Origin: Flavobacteriales bacterium
Lineage (GTDB): Bacteria; Bacteroidota; Bacteroidia; Flavobacteriales_F; PHOS-HE28
Direction: 5' to 3'
Assembly: GCA_016717225.1 (NCBI GenBank)
Contig: JADKGB010000033.1
Span: 1-64,000, forward strand
DNA length: 64,000 bases
Numbering within the stretch: the first letter of the stretch is position 1; each line of letters starts with the position of its first letter. The position numbers and the translations under genes are program-made. This document shows, in pieces, positions 45,360-56,540 of the stretch. The notes under the pieces were generated by a model. It made no database searches. It was not told the DNA's origin and saw nothing but the letters and a program-made list of their open reading frames with translations.

Positions 45360-45406
45360 GAGGGGTTGGTTGTTCGGGATATCTTCGGCGCATATCAACT
45401 GTCATC

Positions 45407-47842
45407 ATGAAATTCAGTAACGCATTACTGCCGTTCTCGTTTCTGTTGTGCACGACGACCGTTTTCGCACAAGGAGAGATCTGCTCCCGCTGCTCAATCC
45501 GTTGTTCCTGGAACCTATTCGGCCGATGGACCAGCAGCAGGCGGAGGTGCTACACAAGTGATGCCCAGAACGCCGATTGGTACGTGTCACTTCCGATGTG
45601 GACGCTTACATGACCGTGTTCAGTTGCGGCTCGCGCATCGATACGCGTGTATTCGTGCACACAGGTGACTGCGGCGCGTTGACGTTGTTGGGGAATGACG
45701 ATGACGGTTGTCCTGAAGGCTATCCGCCGGGCAGTAGTTTGCTTGCGAATATCCCGGTAACGTCGGGCACCACCTACTTCATTGAATGGGATGATCGATA
45801 CTCCGATGCGGGTTTCGAATGGCAGCTATTGGTTCACGATTGCCCCATTGCCGACCCAGCCGTAACTGCAGGAATTGAAACCTTGTCCGTTGATTGGCCT
45901 GTGCTTGTTTCGGGAGCGACATTCGTTCTGGAGTATGGCCCGCTGGATTCACCCAAGGCACGGGCATCGTGATCACCGGTGTACAAGGTGATGTACAACC
46001 ACCGGTTGAATTGACCGGCTTGGAGGGGAACGCGGAATACGACATATACATAAGCATCACGTGCAATGGAGGAAGCACTGCGCCGTTCAACGGTCCTTGG
46101 CACGGGATCACCGAGGGTGCTGGACCGGCTAATGATCTTTGCGAATCCCCGGTCACCATCACCTGTGGAAGCACGACACTGGGAAGTACGCTGGGTGCAC
46201 AAGACGATGTTGCTCCAGGTTGTGGCACTGGTGTAACCGCACCTGGTGTTTGGTACAGCTTGGGCGTGGAAGGCACGGTAGTACTGAGCACTTGTGTGGA
46301 TTTCTGATTATGATACCCGATCAATGTCTATACAGGTGATTGTGATGCATTGGAGTGCGTCGCAGGAACGATGATGGTCCTTTCGGATATGGTTTTGGCA
46401 GTGAAAACATCTTTTACGGCCACGGCAACCAGCACGTACCCGGTTCTCGAAGGGTACAATGGGGATGTGGGTGCGTTCGGGTTGTTCATGGTATTGCCCG
46501 AGTTGCGCGCCACCGACCGGCATTTTCGCGACTACGGCGGATGCCCAAGCATTTCTCTATTGGACCCCGGCAATGCAGGTGCTTCTTTCACCGTGGAATA
46601 TGGCTTAGCTGGTTTTGTTCCAGGTACAGGCACACTTGTCACGGGTCAAATAGGCATAGATGGACCTCCTGTGACTTTGCCTGGCTTGGATCCAGCAACA
46701 GATTACGATGTCTACCTCACAGAAGACTGTGGTGGAGGCGATCTGAGCTATACGCGTGGTCCGGTGGGATTCCACAACGCCCACGGACCCGGTCGCGTTG
46801 AACGCGTTCTGCGAAGGTGCGCTGCCGATCTCCTGCGGACAGGATGTGACCGGCAACACCACCGAGAGCATTTTCATTCCCGGTCTTACATGCGGTTCTG
46901 CCTACACAGAGGCAATCGGGCTATGGTACACGTTCACAGGCGATGGAAATGACATCACCCTTGACCACGTGCGATCAGGCGAATTTTCGATACCAAGATC
47001 AGCGTGTACAGCGGGAGCTGCGCAGAGCCGATCTGTAGCTGGGAATGACGACTCGCAAGGATGCGGCACAACGTCAACGTTGTCATTCGCGACAGAGCCG
47101 GGGATCGGTTATCGGGCCATTGTCCATGGATACGAAGGTGAAACCGGGACTTATACGTTGAGCATGACATGCGGAGCCGTGCACTCCTTCTGTGTTGAAT
47201 GACGATTGTGTGAATGCCGAACTTCTTGTTCCACAACTGACCGGTAGTTGCGTGCCCTTGAGCGGGTCCAATGTTTGTGCATACGGAAGTCCGTGGCCCA
47301 ATCCGCCCCGCGATCCGTTCGGTGTTGTAGTCGATGTTTGGTACGCGCTGCCAACGGGCCCATCAAGTTCACATACGATCACGTCGCAAGTCTTTCTTCC
47401 GGCGATCTGGGTGTTGCTGTTTACACTGCCTGCGATCCGGCATCGTTCACGGAATGCTATGATCCTCAGCTGGGGCCGATCCAACTTTCCGGATTGCAGA
47501 CCGACGCGACCTATTACATCCGGGTATGGAACAGCGGTGGTGCTCAAGCGGGTAGTTTCACGATCTGCGATGAAGCTGGTCTGATCTCTTCTATTGGCGA
47601 ACAAAGCGCTCTGGCATTGCGGGCTTGGCCTGTTCCCGCGGATGGTGTGCTGAATGTTGACGGTCTTTCCGAAGGTTCGGAGTCAATGCGTGTGGTCGAC
47701 ATGCAGGGTCGTACCATAATGCAACAGCGTGTCGAACGCAATGGACTTCAGACCTTGAATACGTCCCAGGATAGCAGCAGGATCCTACGTTCTGCATGTG
47801 GATGGGTCGAGCACACAGATCGTACGGATAGTGATCAGGTAG
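45407..47842 (+). pseudogene. Large T9SS cargo protein with repeated beta domains, many frameshifts
   Basis: ATG 45407 opens a signal peptide (MKFSNALLPFSFLLCTTTVF). Successive frames contain at least three copies of a beta domain of the type DVDAYMTVFSCGSRIDTRVF ... VHTGDCGALTLLGNDDDGCP, later DYDTRINVYTGDCDALECVA and GIGYRAIVHGYEGETGTYTL. These alternate with Fn3-like segments (LEYGPLGFTQGTGIVITGVQ, LPGLDPATDYDVYLTEDCGG). The C-terminal sorting domain reads LALRAWPVPADGVLNVDGLS ... IAAGSYVLHVDGSSTQIVRI to TAG 47842. About eight frame shifts separate the pieces. The intact product would have about 810 residues. Confidence 0.72.
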
Positions 47843-47874
47843 CGATCGCAAAGATCACTGCAACGTCATCACTG

Positions 47875-47907
47875 CGAAGAGGGCGCGCGAACAGCGCGCC
47901 CTCTTCG
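47875..47907. terminator. Bidirectional hairpin terminator
   Basis: A perfect 14-bp stem, CGAAGAGGGCGCGC (47875-47888) with its complement (47894-47907), and a GAACA loop separate the convergent T9SS and A2M genes. Confidence 0.9.
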
Positions 47908-47946
47908 GTTCCGATCGTGTCCTGCACGAGCGGATCGCATGATGGG

Positions 47947-50900
47947 TCACTTCGAAGCTCGCCCTTCGCCTGTTCTTACAACGTTCACCCAACGGCCAGG
48001 GCTGCGTGCGTTCACCGTGTTATCGTACATGGCTTCGCAAACGGTAGGCGGCAGGTAGAAGCGACCGATATACGACGCGTTCAAGAACACGCGATAGGTG
48101 GCTTGTTGGCGAGATCCGATACTGAAGTACGTCATCACCCGATCATCGCGGATATCCTGGTACTGGAACCAGCTGTTCTGTTGCGCGCTTTCGGTGCCTT
48201 CCAATCGGCTGTTACGGATCTCCCACCCGCTGGGGAATACCTGCGTGAGCGCCATTTCCTGGTAGTCACCCCGGATACCCGGATGTTGAATGGTGACCAC
48301 CGCTTGAAAATCGGTGCCTTGTTCCAGCGTTGATGGGTCGAGCATGGTGCCATCCATCCGTTGGTATCGGACATCCGCTGCAAGGCCATTGCTGGCGGGG
48401 CTTTCAGCAGCACCTGGCATCGGCGTGCCGGTGCGAACGGTGCGCACATACAGGATGCCTTTCCCTGTGTTGGTGACGGCAACTCTCTTCTTTCCATCCG
48501 GCACCAGAAGTTCGATTCGCATCACGCTTTTCTTGCTCATGCGGTTCTCTGCCCTGCCATTCACGGTCACGGAGATGCTGACACCTTTGCCCAAAATTCG
48601 TCGGCGGTCGCCAATCGGTCGATCGCGAGCAGGCCCCACGCGGTGCTTTGCGTGCTGTACCAGCCATCGGTGCCCAAGTGCTCGGCAATACGCTTTACCA
48701 CAACTGCTCCTGTCGTGCGATCATCCATGCGCAACAGGGCTTCAGCGATGATCGCCTCATCCCGCAAGTCGCTTCCGTAGGTATAGCTCATTTCCGTGTA
48801 AGGCGACACGGTTGAAGAAAGACCGGCCACGATCTCCTGCGCCACCTTCTTGTTGTTGTTGAGGGCGTATGCCGCAGCCAGCATCCATTTGGCTTCAGCT
48901 CCAAGTTGCGGATCGGTGCGCAGTCTGTTCATTGCTGCTTGGTCAGCGGCGTTGGCAAGTGCCAGCACATAGAGCCGATAGGCCTGGGTCAGCTGTCGCC
49001 CGTTATAACTCCAGCCCGCATCCGCATTAGGCGACCAGTCGCGCACCGCACTTCGCATGTAGGCGATCCATTTCGTTTTCATGTTCACAGGCACCTTGTA
49101 CCCGGCTCTGTCCGCCTCGATCAAGAAGTGGCCGGCGTAATTCGTGCCCCAGTCGTTCACGCCGTCCTCACCAGGCCAGTAGCTGAAACCGCCATTCGGT
49201 TGTTGGAACAGACGCAGACGATGCAAGCCAGCTTCCACATTGGCGCGCATTTCTTGGGCGGTGCGTGCATCCACATCGATCACATTGGCGAGGAAGAGCT
49301 GCGGGAAAGCGGCGCTCGTGGTTTGTTCGATGCACCCATGGGGGTAATCGATCAAGTATTTCAATCGATAACCAAGATCCACAGCGGGAATGGTGCTCAC
49401 CTCGAGGTAGGCGCTGTTCGTTCCAAGGATCCCAACAGGTTTGGGTGTGTCCTCCCAACTCTTGCCAGCATCCACAACTCCTTCCGTCTGGTCTGTCTGC
49501 GGAAGGTTGGGTTGTCGCACAGCGATCTCAATGGTCTGTGTGGCACGTTCACCTGCACCCTCCACGGTGAGTTTCACTTTTCCAACGCCGATGCGTTCGG
49601 CCATTTTCACTCTGAAGACAGCCACCTGATCACCTGTTTTCTGGAAGGTCAATGCGAGCGTGTTGGACCCTTCAACAGTGAAGAACTCGTTCGCATCCAA
49701 CTTCAGCTGAACGTTCTTCACCTTGGCATCCATGGCGAACACGGTCACGGGCAGATCAACCGTTTCTCCAGGACCCACGACACGTGGAAGTGTCGCCAGG
49801 AGCATCAAGGGTTTCTTCACCGGCACCGTTTTCTCAGAACTTCCGAATGCGCGGTCACCGTCGTTAACTACCACCATCACGCGAACACTGCCCACATAAT
49901 TGCTGATGGTAAAACTGTGCTGCGCTTTCTGGCCCTTGGCCAGTTTCAGTGGCCCAATGAATCGTACAACGGGTTTGAAACGATTTGCCTTTGCCGCAGC
50001 ATCGGGCGATGCTTGGTCACTTCCACCCATGGCAAGAACGCGCTGCAACTGACGGCCGAACGCTCCGATCACTTGATCATAAAGGTCCCAGGTGCGCACA
50101 CCCAGCGCTTCTTTCGCATAGAACACGTTCCACGGATCGGGCGTCTTGAAGCGGGTAAGGTCCAGCAGGCCTTCGTCCACGATCGCCAGGGTGTACGTCA
50201 TGGCCTCAACACTGGCCTCGCTCACTTCCACATTGAAAGGCACATCCGTTTTGATCTCCTTGGCCATGGTGATCACAGGCTTGAGATGCGTTTGTGCATC
50301 CTCCACATGGATCGGAATAACCCCATACAGCCTGATCGGTAGATCGTTCACAGCCTTGGCATGTGGCTGTATGAGCATCACGTGGGCAAAAATGTTCGGT
50401 GCCATATCAGCCGTGATGGGGAAGTTGAATTTCGTCTCCTTGTCTGTCAATTCAACCCATTTCGCATCCAGGATCCGGCTACCCGTTTCCAAGCTGATGA
50501 ACGCACGACCAGAACCACCGCTTGGAATGGTGAGCGTACACTGATCACCAACTGCGTATTTCTCTTTATCGCTGTTGAAGGTCAGCATGGCGGCTGCTTT
50601 ACCGTCCTGCCTTCTGCTGCGGCCTTCGTAACCCGGCCAGTCGAGGTAGAGTTGCGCGGCACTCACATGTCCACTGACGGGATCGCTGAGTCGTACCACA
50701 TAGCGGCCCCAGTTCGGGCGATCAACTCGGAAGGTGAATGTGGTTCTACCCTTTGCATCGGTCTTGAGATCCTGTTCGCCCAGGATCGTGCTGCTGGGTG
50801 CGTTCATGTAGCTATTGGAGCCATCCATATCACCACTCCACCACCAGTTGTAGCTCACTTTCACCACTTGGGCTTTCAGTGTGTGGTTGGCTAACGGCTT

Positions 50901-53614
50901 CCCGTTGGGATCAATAGCTGCCGCTGTGATCGTATAGGTTGTGTCGGTCCGATAAGTTCCCCAATAGCTCGAAGCATCGGGGACCTTCATGCCGGCATAT
51001 GCGGAGTACGGGTAGTAAACCGCATCGGTACGATCGGTGCTGGCGTCCCCGCCAGCTTCGAAAACGCGCGTAACGATGTTGGCATTTACGGCAGCAGGGG
51101 AGTGGTTGTTCAAGTTCAGGTCGAACGGGAATTCGGTATGACCTTCGGCGTTCAACGTCCCGTCGAACACGGTGATCTCTTCCGTATTCAAGTCGTTGTT
51201 GAGGTCGTTGAAGATGAACTTCTCGTAGCCCTTGAACTCGGCGCCGCTGCGTGTGAGCGTAACGGTTGTCCTGGCCTTCAATTCACGCGCAGGCGCTCCG
51301 TGCAACCAGTTGCTCTGGATCCGCACTTTTCGGTCCTTGTTCTCTGTGGTGATGCGAGCCCCGGCCTCCGAACCGCTACCACCGCCGAAGTCCAAGAGGA
51401 TCTTCAGTCGGTTGGGCTTTACGGTTTCGATGCGGATCTGTTTGTAGAACGAAGTGCCACCTACCCGAACCAGTGCGCTCCAGTTGCCTGTTGGCGAATT
51501 CACGTCCGTTGCACAATGGAACGCGTAGGTTCCATCAACTCCACTTGTACTAACAATGCGTTGGTCAAGCCGCCCTTTCGGATCGCTGAGTTCGAGCACC
51601 ACGGGATGGTCTTTGGGCAGTTTATGCTCCAGGTCTTGCAGTATGAATGTGAGATAGAGCGAATCCCCCGGGCGCCATACTCCGCGCTCTCCGTAAAGGA
51701 GTCCTTTCAGTCCTTTGTTCACGCTTTCGCCCTCCACGTCATAAGCGCTAACGTTCAGCGAAGAACCATCGTCAAGTTTCAGATAGCCGCGTTGGTTGCC
51801 TTTCGTAGCAACGAGCAGGAAAGGCTTGCGTTTGCTGGTAGGCAATGTGATCAAACCCTCGCCATCGGTGAGTGGTGCACCCATGCTCTTGTGTTGGGCA
51901 TCGAGTACATCCACCTTAACACCGCTCATGGGTGCGGCTGTGCGCAGGTCGCTGGCCGCAACCAGCAGGGATCCGTCGTTACCGCGTTTGGCGATCAGGC
52001 CGATATCCGACGCGAGGATATTTCGCTCGACCACGGTTTGCTTGTTCCGGAAGTAACTGGGCGAGCAGGGTTGCTCACGATCCTGATAGTTGTACTCCTC
52101 CTCGTATTCATAGTCCTCGCCTTCATCGTAGTACCAATAGTCCCTACCGGGGTTGTCCCATTGACCGTCATCGAGGTCTTCTTCGCTGTCATTTTCCGTG
52201 AGCGCGATTGCGTTCTTGTCACTATCCGGACAGGGATAAGTGCTGTATGAACGGCGGTAGCCGAGGCTGACTATAAATGGCCCCAGGTTCGGTTTTCGAT
52301 CAGCTCATCAAGATCGAGAAAGTAGGTCGTCCATTTCCCTTGAACGGATCTTTCCTTGCCCGTCAACGGGATGCTTTTTTTGAGAATTATGCGGCCTACT
52401 CGGGCGAGTTCTCGCTCGCCTGCCAGATCGTTCACCTGCAGGAACTGCGGCACATTGTCCGCATATATGCGCACCACGCGCACATCCACCGCGTTCAAGT
52501 TGACAGCTTCGAAAGGGAACAACAATCCGTCGGTGCTGGGCAGGATCGTGCCGCTTCCGCTGATGCGAACATTGGGTTTGACCTCTTCGAACGTCAGGTC
52601 ATCGATCGTGATGTCCTTTCCGAGCTTGCGCTGGTTGATGTTCATAAGGCCAGCCGCCACGAACGCGCTTTGGGTTCCGCTCAATCGTGTGCTTGGGTAC
52701 ATCAGAAGTTTGTTGCCGTCAACGCTCAAACGAACGCTCTCAACTCCGGCGATACCCGCAAGTCCTTCAAGGTTCTGTGCGGGATCCAGCGGGTCGCTGA
52801 AGAGCAGGGAGGCGTACTGCTCGCCTTCACTGAAGGTCTCATGGCCGATCAGTTGCAGGTCGCCTATGGCCGGCACTGTCCATGGTAGTTCACCGTTGTC
52901 TTTCCCACCGATACCTTCACTGTTCCAGCGGAACATCACGCTACTGGCCGCTTCTCCCCGCTGAACACTATCGGCCATAGCGCGATGGAAGTTCCCGTTC
53001 GGCTCATGCTCCCAGTTCAACTTCAATGTGCGCCCATTTTGCTCGGCGGTCACGCATTTCTCCAATTCAGCACCATCTGCAAAATCGCTCGTGTACACAG
53101 CGGCATATACGCGCTGCCAGGTGAGGTCGGCAGGGGAAACAGGCCGCATGTCATCCACTTTCACATCGATACCTTGAGCGAACGTGGTTACCTGGAACTT
53201 GAAGTCACCAAGGTTCGCCGGCAAATTGATCAGTTGGCCCAAACGCATGGTGATGCTGTAAACCCGATCCTGCTTCAGGGGCTGACCTGGCTGGAAGGCA
53301 AGCGTTTGCCGATCACTCCAGCTCACAGTGCCTTCTACCGAAGGATCAAGTTCAAAAAGGGTGTTGATCGCTTCTGCAGAGCTATCGCGATAGGATTGGC
53401 CATCGGAAATGCGAACAAGGATCGCACTTCTGGCGGGGATATGCCCTGCGGTGAACGCAGAAATGAAAGGCGTGAAGGCAGCATCGGGCTTCACATCGGT
53501 GTGCTTGGGTTGGCAAGCGATAAGAGCGAGACCGAAAGTCCCGATGAAGGCTGGAACAACAGGCGAGGACAGGGTGCTAGCGAGCACACGCGTCCTGCGG
53601 AACGCACGGTACAT
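47947..53614 (-). CDS. Alpha-2-macroglobulin family lipoprotein (two frameshifts)
   Basis: Three collinear frames make one protein of about 1890 residues. ATG 53614 (or 53662) begins a lipoprotein signal ending in GLALIAC. The middle frame starts after a shift near 52281 (CCCC/GGGG run) and contains the MG domains (GLIAKRGNDGSLLVAASDLR), the A2M domain (KEALGVRTWDLYDQVIGAFG) and the thioester motif in DYPHGCIEQTTSAAFPQLF. A second shift at 48584 rejoins DEFWAK to GVSISVTVNGRAE and the C-terminal domain. Bacterial A2Ms trap proteases in the periplasm, often beside PBP1C. Both shifts are cured by one added base in a G run, so the gene is probably intact in the organism. Confidence 0.88.
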
Positions 53615-53757
53615 GGTGGGGCGGGAAATTTTGTGGAGGAAGGAAGAAAGAGGGGATCGCATCTGAAACGTGAAAATCCTGCGGCCTATTGCAACGATAA
53701 GCAACTACTTGCCATGGAACACGTAGGAACGTGGAGCAACTTGACACCAGCAATGCC

Positions 53758-54372
53758 ATGAAGATCATTATTACCCAATTGGCCCTGCTGATCGTGTTCA
53801 CGTCAAAGGCTCAGAACAACAATGCGCGCCCTCGCGAGCTCGAGAGCAAAGAGGGGCAGGAGAGTTTAGCGGCGATCAGAGATCCGAAAATGACTTCCGT
53901 TCCCAAAACTGATGACTCGATGAAGTCCTTGGAACATGGAATAGTTCGGTTCGATTTCGGCGATGGGAGCGTTTCGCACATCTATCCACCACGGCCATAC
54001 AGTGAGGGTCACGCGTCACTGGACCGTACATTTCACGCGATACTTGATCGTGTTGCACTGAATTCTGCGCCCGTAGCTGATGTCAATGAGGTTTTGCAGG
54101 ATGATGACGAGGCCGCGGAAGCGGCCCCTGTGCTTGTAGCGGATAGCGACCCCTGGGTTCTGGTATTCCGCGGAGATTTCGTACGCGAAATTTCTGTTCG
54201 CGCCACGGATCGGTTGGGTAATTGTGCCCGATATGAAGAAGAGGGCAGGACCAAGTTGGGCCGATGGGAACTACCGCCTGATGTGATCAATGCGGACTCG
54301 CGGTTCCTTGTGGTACAGGACAACAGCGCTGGGAGCCGTTGGGTTATCCCAACTGATCCTGCGAACAACTAG
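53758..54372 (+). CDS. Secreted protein of unknown function
   Basis: A 204-residue protein from ATG 53758 with signal peptide MKIIITQLALLIVFTSKAQ. The mature part starts with a polar stretch (NNNARPRELESKEGQ), then VRFDFGDGSVSHIYPPRPYS, an acidic run (LQDDDEAAEAAPVLVADSDP) and FRGDFVREISVRATDRLGNC. No catalytic motif, repeat or sorting tail is seen. It is divergent from the A2M gene and convergent with the SPOR/TSP3 protein gene. Function unknown. Confidence 0.6.
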   Translation: MKIIITQLALLIVFTSKAQNNNARPRELESKEGQESLAAIRDPKMTSVPKTDDSMKSLEHGIVRFDFGDGSVSHIYPPRPYSEGHASLDRTFHAILDRVALNSAPVADVNEVLQDDDEAAEAAPVLVADSDPWVLVFRGDFVREISVRATDRLGNCARYEEEGRTKLGRWELPPDVINADSRFLVVQDNSAGSRWVIPTDPANN

Positions 54373-54430
54373 TAAAGCCTTCTCCGCATTCCTCTTGCTC
54401 AAGGCGAAGCAACAAAATGAGATCGCGTTA

Positions 54431-56476
54431 TTACGGTGCCAACAACTGATCGGCATCTTCTCCGGTGATGATCCGACCTTTCAGATCGCCCACGATGAAC
54501 GCATCCGTGATCCCTTTTTCCTGAACCATTTTCAGCGCAGCAGCGGCTTCCGAGCGAGTTCGGAAAGTACCGTGGTAGTATCGTGTATCCTCTGCACCGA
54601 TGATATTGCTCACGTCACCGATCTCTATGAATTTGCCCATCACGTCACTTGGAACGTTTCCTGCGAATGAACCGAGCTGCACCTTGTATCGGACATCTGC
54701 TTTGTCGATGCCACTAACGGGTTTGTCCTTGAGTGATTCGGGCCGCGTGAGTTTAGCTCCTGCATCTTTCAAGGAAACACGTTTGCCATTTCTGAAAGCC
54801 ACAAGGAAGGCACCGCCAAAGCCCCTGCCCAACATGGCCACCTTGTGCGTTGCTGCTTCGTTGATGTTCGTGTAGACGCCCGTGTAATAGCGAGTGAGAC
54901 CATCATCTCCCTTCAACGTAACGAGATCGGTAATGCCGCTAAAGATGTTCTTGGATAGCTTCTTCTTGAAGGCGCCAAGCTGCACACGTACCAACGTTTT
55001 GCCCTTATCCGCGTGATTGCCTCCTGTTATCGCTCCCTCCATTCCAGCTTGTGCAGCTGAAACTTCCTCGGAGATGTCCACGAGTTGGTCGCCATCCTGG
55101 CCGACCACCTTGCCCACGACGCCGTCCTTGTTCAACGCAAGTTGACGGCGGATCGCTTCTGGCGCATCTTCATAACCACCCACTACAAAGCTGATGGTGT
55201 CCCCGTTCTCAACCGTACGTATGTCCGGGATACTCAACAATTGTTGCATCAATTGCTCAGTGATACCTTCAACTTCGCTACCGACACGCACCGTATAAAT
55301 ACGCTTGGGCTTCACGAATACGTTTTCTTTTTTCCCCAAGGATTCTACGCGACTGGAGACAATATTGACATTTCCACTATCCGCGTATGCAAGCCAGTCC
55401 TTCAGGAACTTCTCATCGGTGATGGTTACACCCTTACTATCCACTGCAGCTCCTTTGGCACTGGCAGGTTCCTCGTCCACACCATCAGGAACACCATCAC
55501 CATCGCCATCGAGGGGGCACCCGTGCTCATTCACTTTTGCACCCTGTGGGGTATGCGGGCAATCGTCCTTGAAATCGGTAACGCCGTCAGCATCCTCATC
55601 AGCGTTCAGCACCAGCATATCCATTTGCTCCGGGGTGAGTTCAAGTTCCTCTTTCTTCATCCTGGCCTTCTTATCGAGGTCCAAGGCGTAACTCACACTC
55701 ACACCCGTATAGAGGAATCGATCGTTCTTGGGATCACCAGCACGTTGCTCAACGCTCGCGTCGGTAACGCCATCCATCAGGTCTGAAAAAGTGAAGTGCA
55801 TGGTCGCACCGAAACGGATATCAAAGCCGCAGCCGAGCTTCATTTTCGCGCCAACGCCCACAGGCACACCCCATGCGCGTTCTTCGTATTTCCCAAAGCC
55901 ATCCAGATCCAGTTCGCGTACATCGCTTTCGTAGGTGTAGTCGCGCTGAAGTTGAATGGCATCTCCGGCATTGGACGCGCTCTCAGGCAGACTCCGGATA
56001 GTACCGTCGCTCCAATAGTTGTAAGCGATGCCATCCTTGTCGTACAGATCGGTCTTGCTCAGGAACTCAACACTCTCGAAGCCAACGCTGATGTACGGCT
56101 CAACGACATGTTCAGGACGAAGGAATTGATGGAAGTTGTACGTGAGTTGCAGCCCTCCCGTAGTCACTGTGCTCTTGAAATTGAGGTTACGTGCGGTGCC
56201 GCGCTCGTTGGCGCCAAGGCGACCATGCTGGGCGAACAGGCCCACTTCCAACCATTTGTTCACCGGCGTTGAGGCGCGGAACTCATAGGCTAGTCGGTTC
56301 ACCAACGGGCTATAGCCCTCACTACGGTTCCCGATATCCCCATAGAAGGCCAGCATTCCCGTTCCAACGGAGAACGTCGGGCGTATCCGAAAGGCGAGGC
56401 TATCGCTCTGCGCGTGCGCTGAGACGAGGCTCGAAAACAAAGAAAACGCAAGAAGGGAGCGGAAATAGGAACTCAT
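54431..56476 (-). CDS. Outer-membrane beta-barrel protein with TSP3 and SPOR-like domains
   Basis: A 681-residue protein with signal peptide MSSYFRSLLAFSLFSSLVSA. An N-terminal OmpA-like eight-strand barrel (about 28-275) reads GTGMLAFYGDIGNRS, VNKWLEVGLFAQHG and KMKLGCGFDIRFGATMHFTF. Two thrombospondin type 3 calcium-binding repeats follow (ADEDADGVTDFKDDCPHTPQ, EHGCPLDGDGDGVPDGVDEE). The C-terminal half has three SPOR-like units (RIYTVRVGSEVEGITEQLMQ; TLVRVQLGAFKKKLSKNIFS; VRYKVQLGSFAGNVPSDVMG). It resembles an OmpA-type anchor in which SPOR domains replace OmpA-C, possibly joining the outer membrane to peptidoglycan. Confidence 0.82.
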   Translation of the reverse strand: MSSYFRSLLAFSLFSSLVSAHAQSDSLAFRIRPTFSVGTGMLAFYGDIGNRSEGYSPLVNRLAYEFRASTPVNKWLEVGLFAQHGRLGANERGTARNLNFKSTVTTGGLQLTYNFHQFLRPEHVVEPYISVGFESVEFLSKTDLYDKDGIAYNYWSDGTIRSLPESASNAGDAIQLQRDYTYESDVRELDLDGFGKYEERAWGVPVGVGAKMKLGCGFDIRFGATMHFTFSDLMDGVTDASVEQRAGDPKNDRFLYTGVSVSYALDLDKKARMKKEELELTPEQMDMLVLNADEDADGVTDFKDDCPHTPQGAKVNEHGCPLDGDGDGVPDGVDEEPASAKGAAVDSKGVTITDEKFLKDWLAYADSGNVNIVSSRVESLGKKENVFVKPKRIYTVRVGSEVEGITEQLMQQLLSIPDIRTVENGDTISFVVGGYEDAPEAIRRQLALNKDGVVGKVVGQDGDQLVDISEEVSAAQAGMEGAITGGNHADKGKTLVRVQLGAFKKKLSKNIFSGITDLVTLKGDDGLTRYYTGVYTNINEAATHKVAMLGRGFGGAFLVAFRNGKRVSLKDAGAKLTRPESLKDKPVSGIDKADVRYKVQLGSFAGNVPSDVMGKFIEIGDVSNIIGAEDTRYYHGTFRTRSEAAAALKMVQEKGITDAFIVGDLKGRIITGEDADQLLAP

Positions 56477-56540
56477 CGCGCAGGTATGAACTGCCGGTTT
56501 TCGGGTAGGCAGGCCCGCGAAAGATAACCGCCTTATTGAA

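Noticed and set aside
48906..50342. 478-codon plus-strand frame
   Set aside because: It is antisense to the well-supported A2M gene and has no recognisable domain.
51102..52250. 382-codon plus-strand frame
   Set aside because: It is the mirror of A2M coding sequence; composition mimics protein only because of the codon bias on the other strand.
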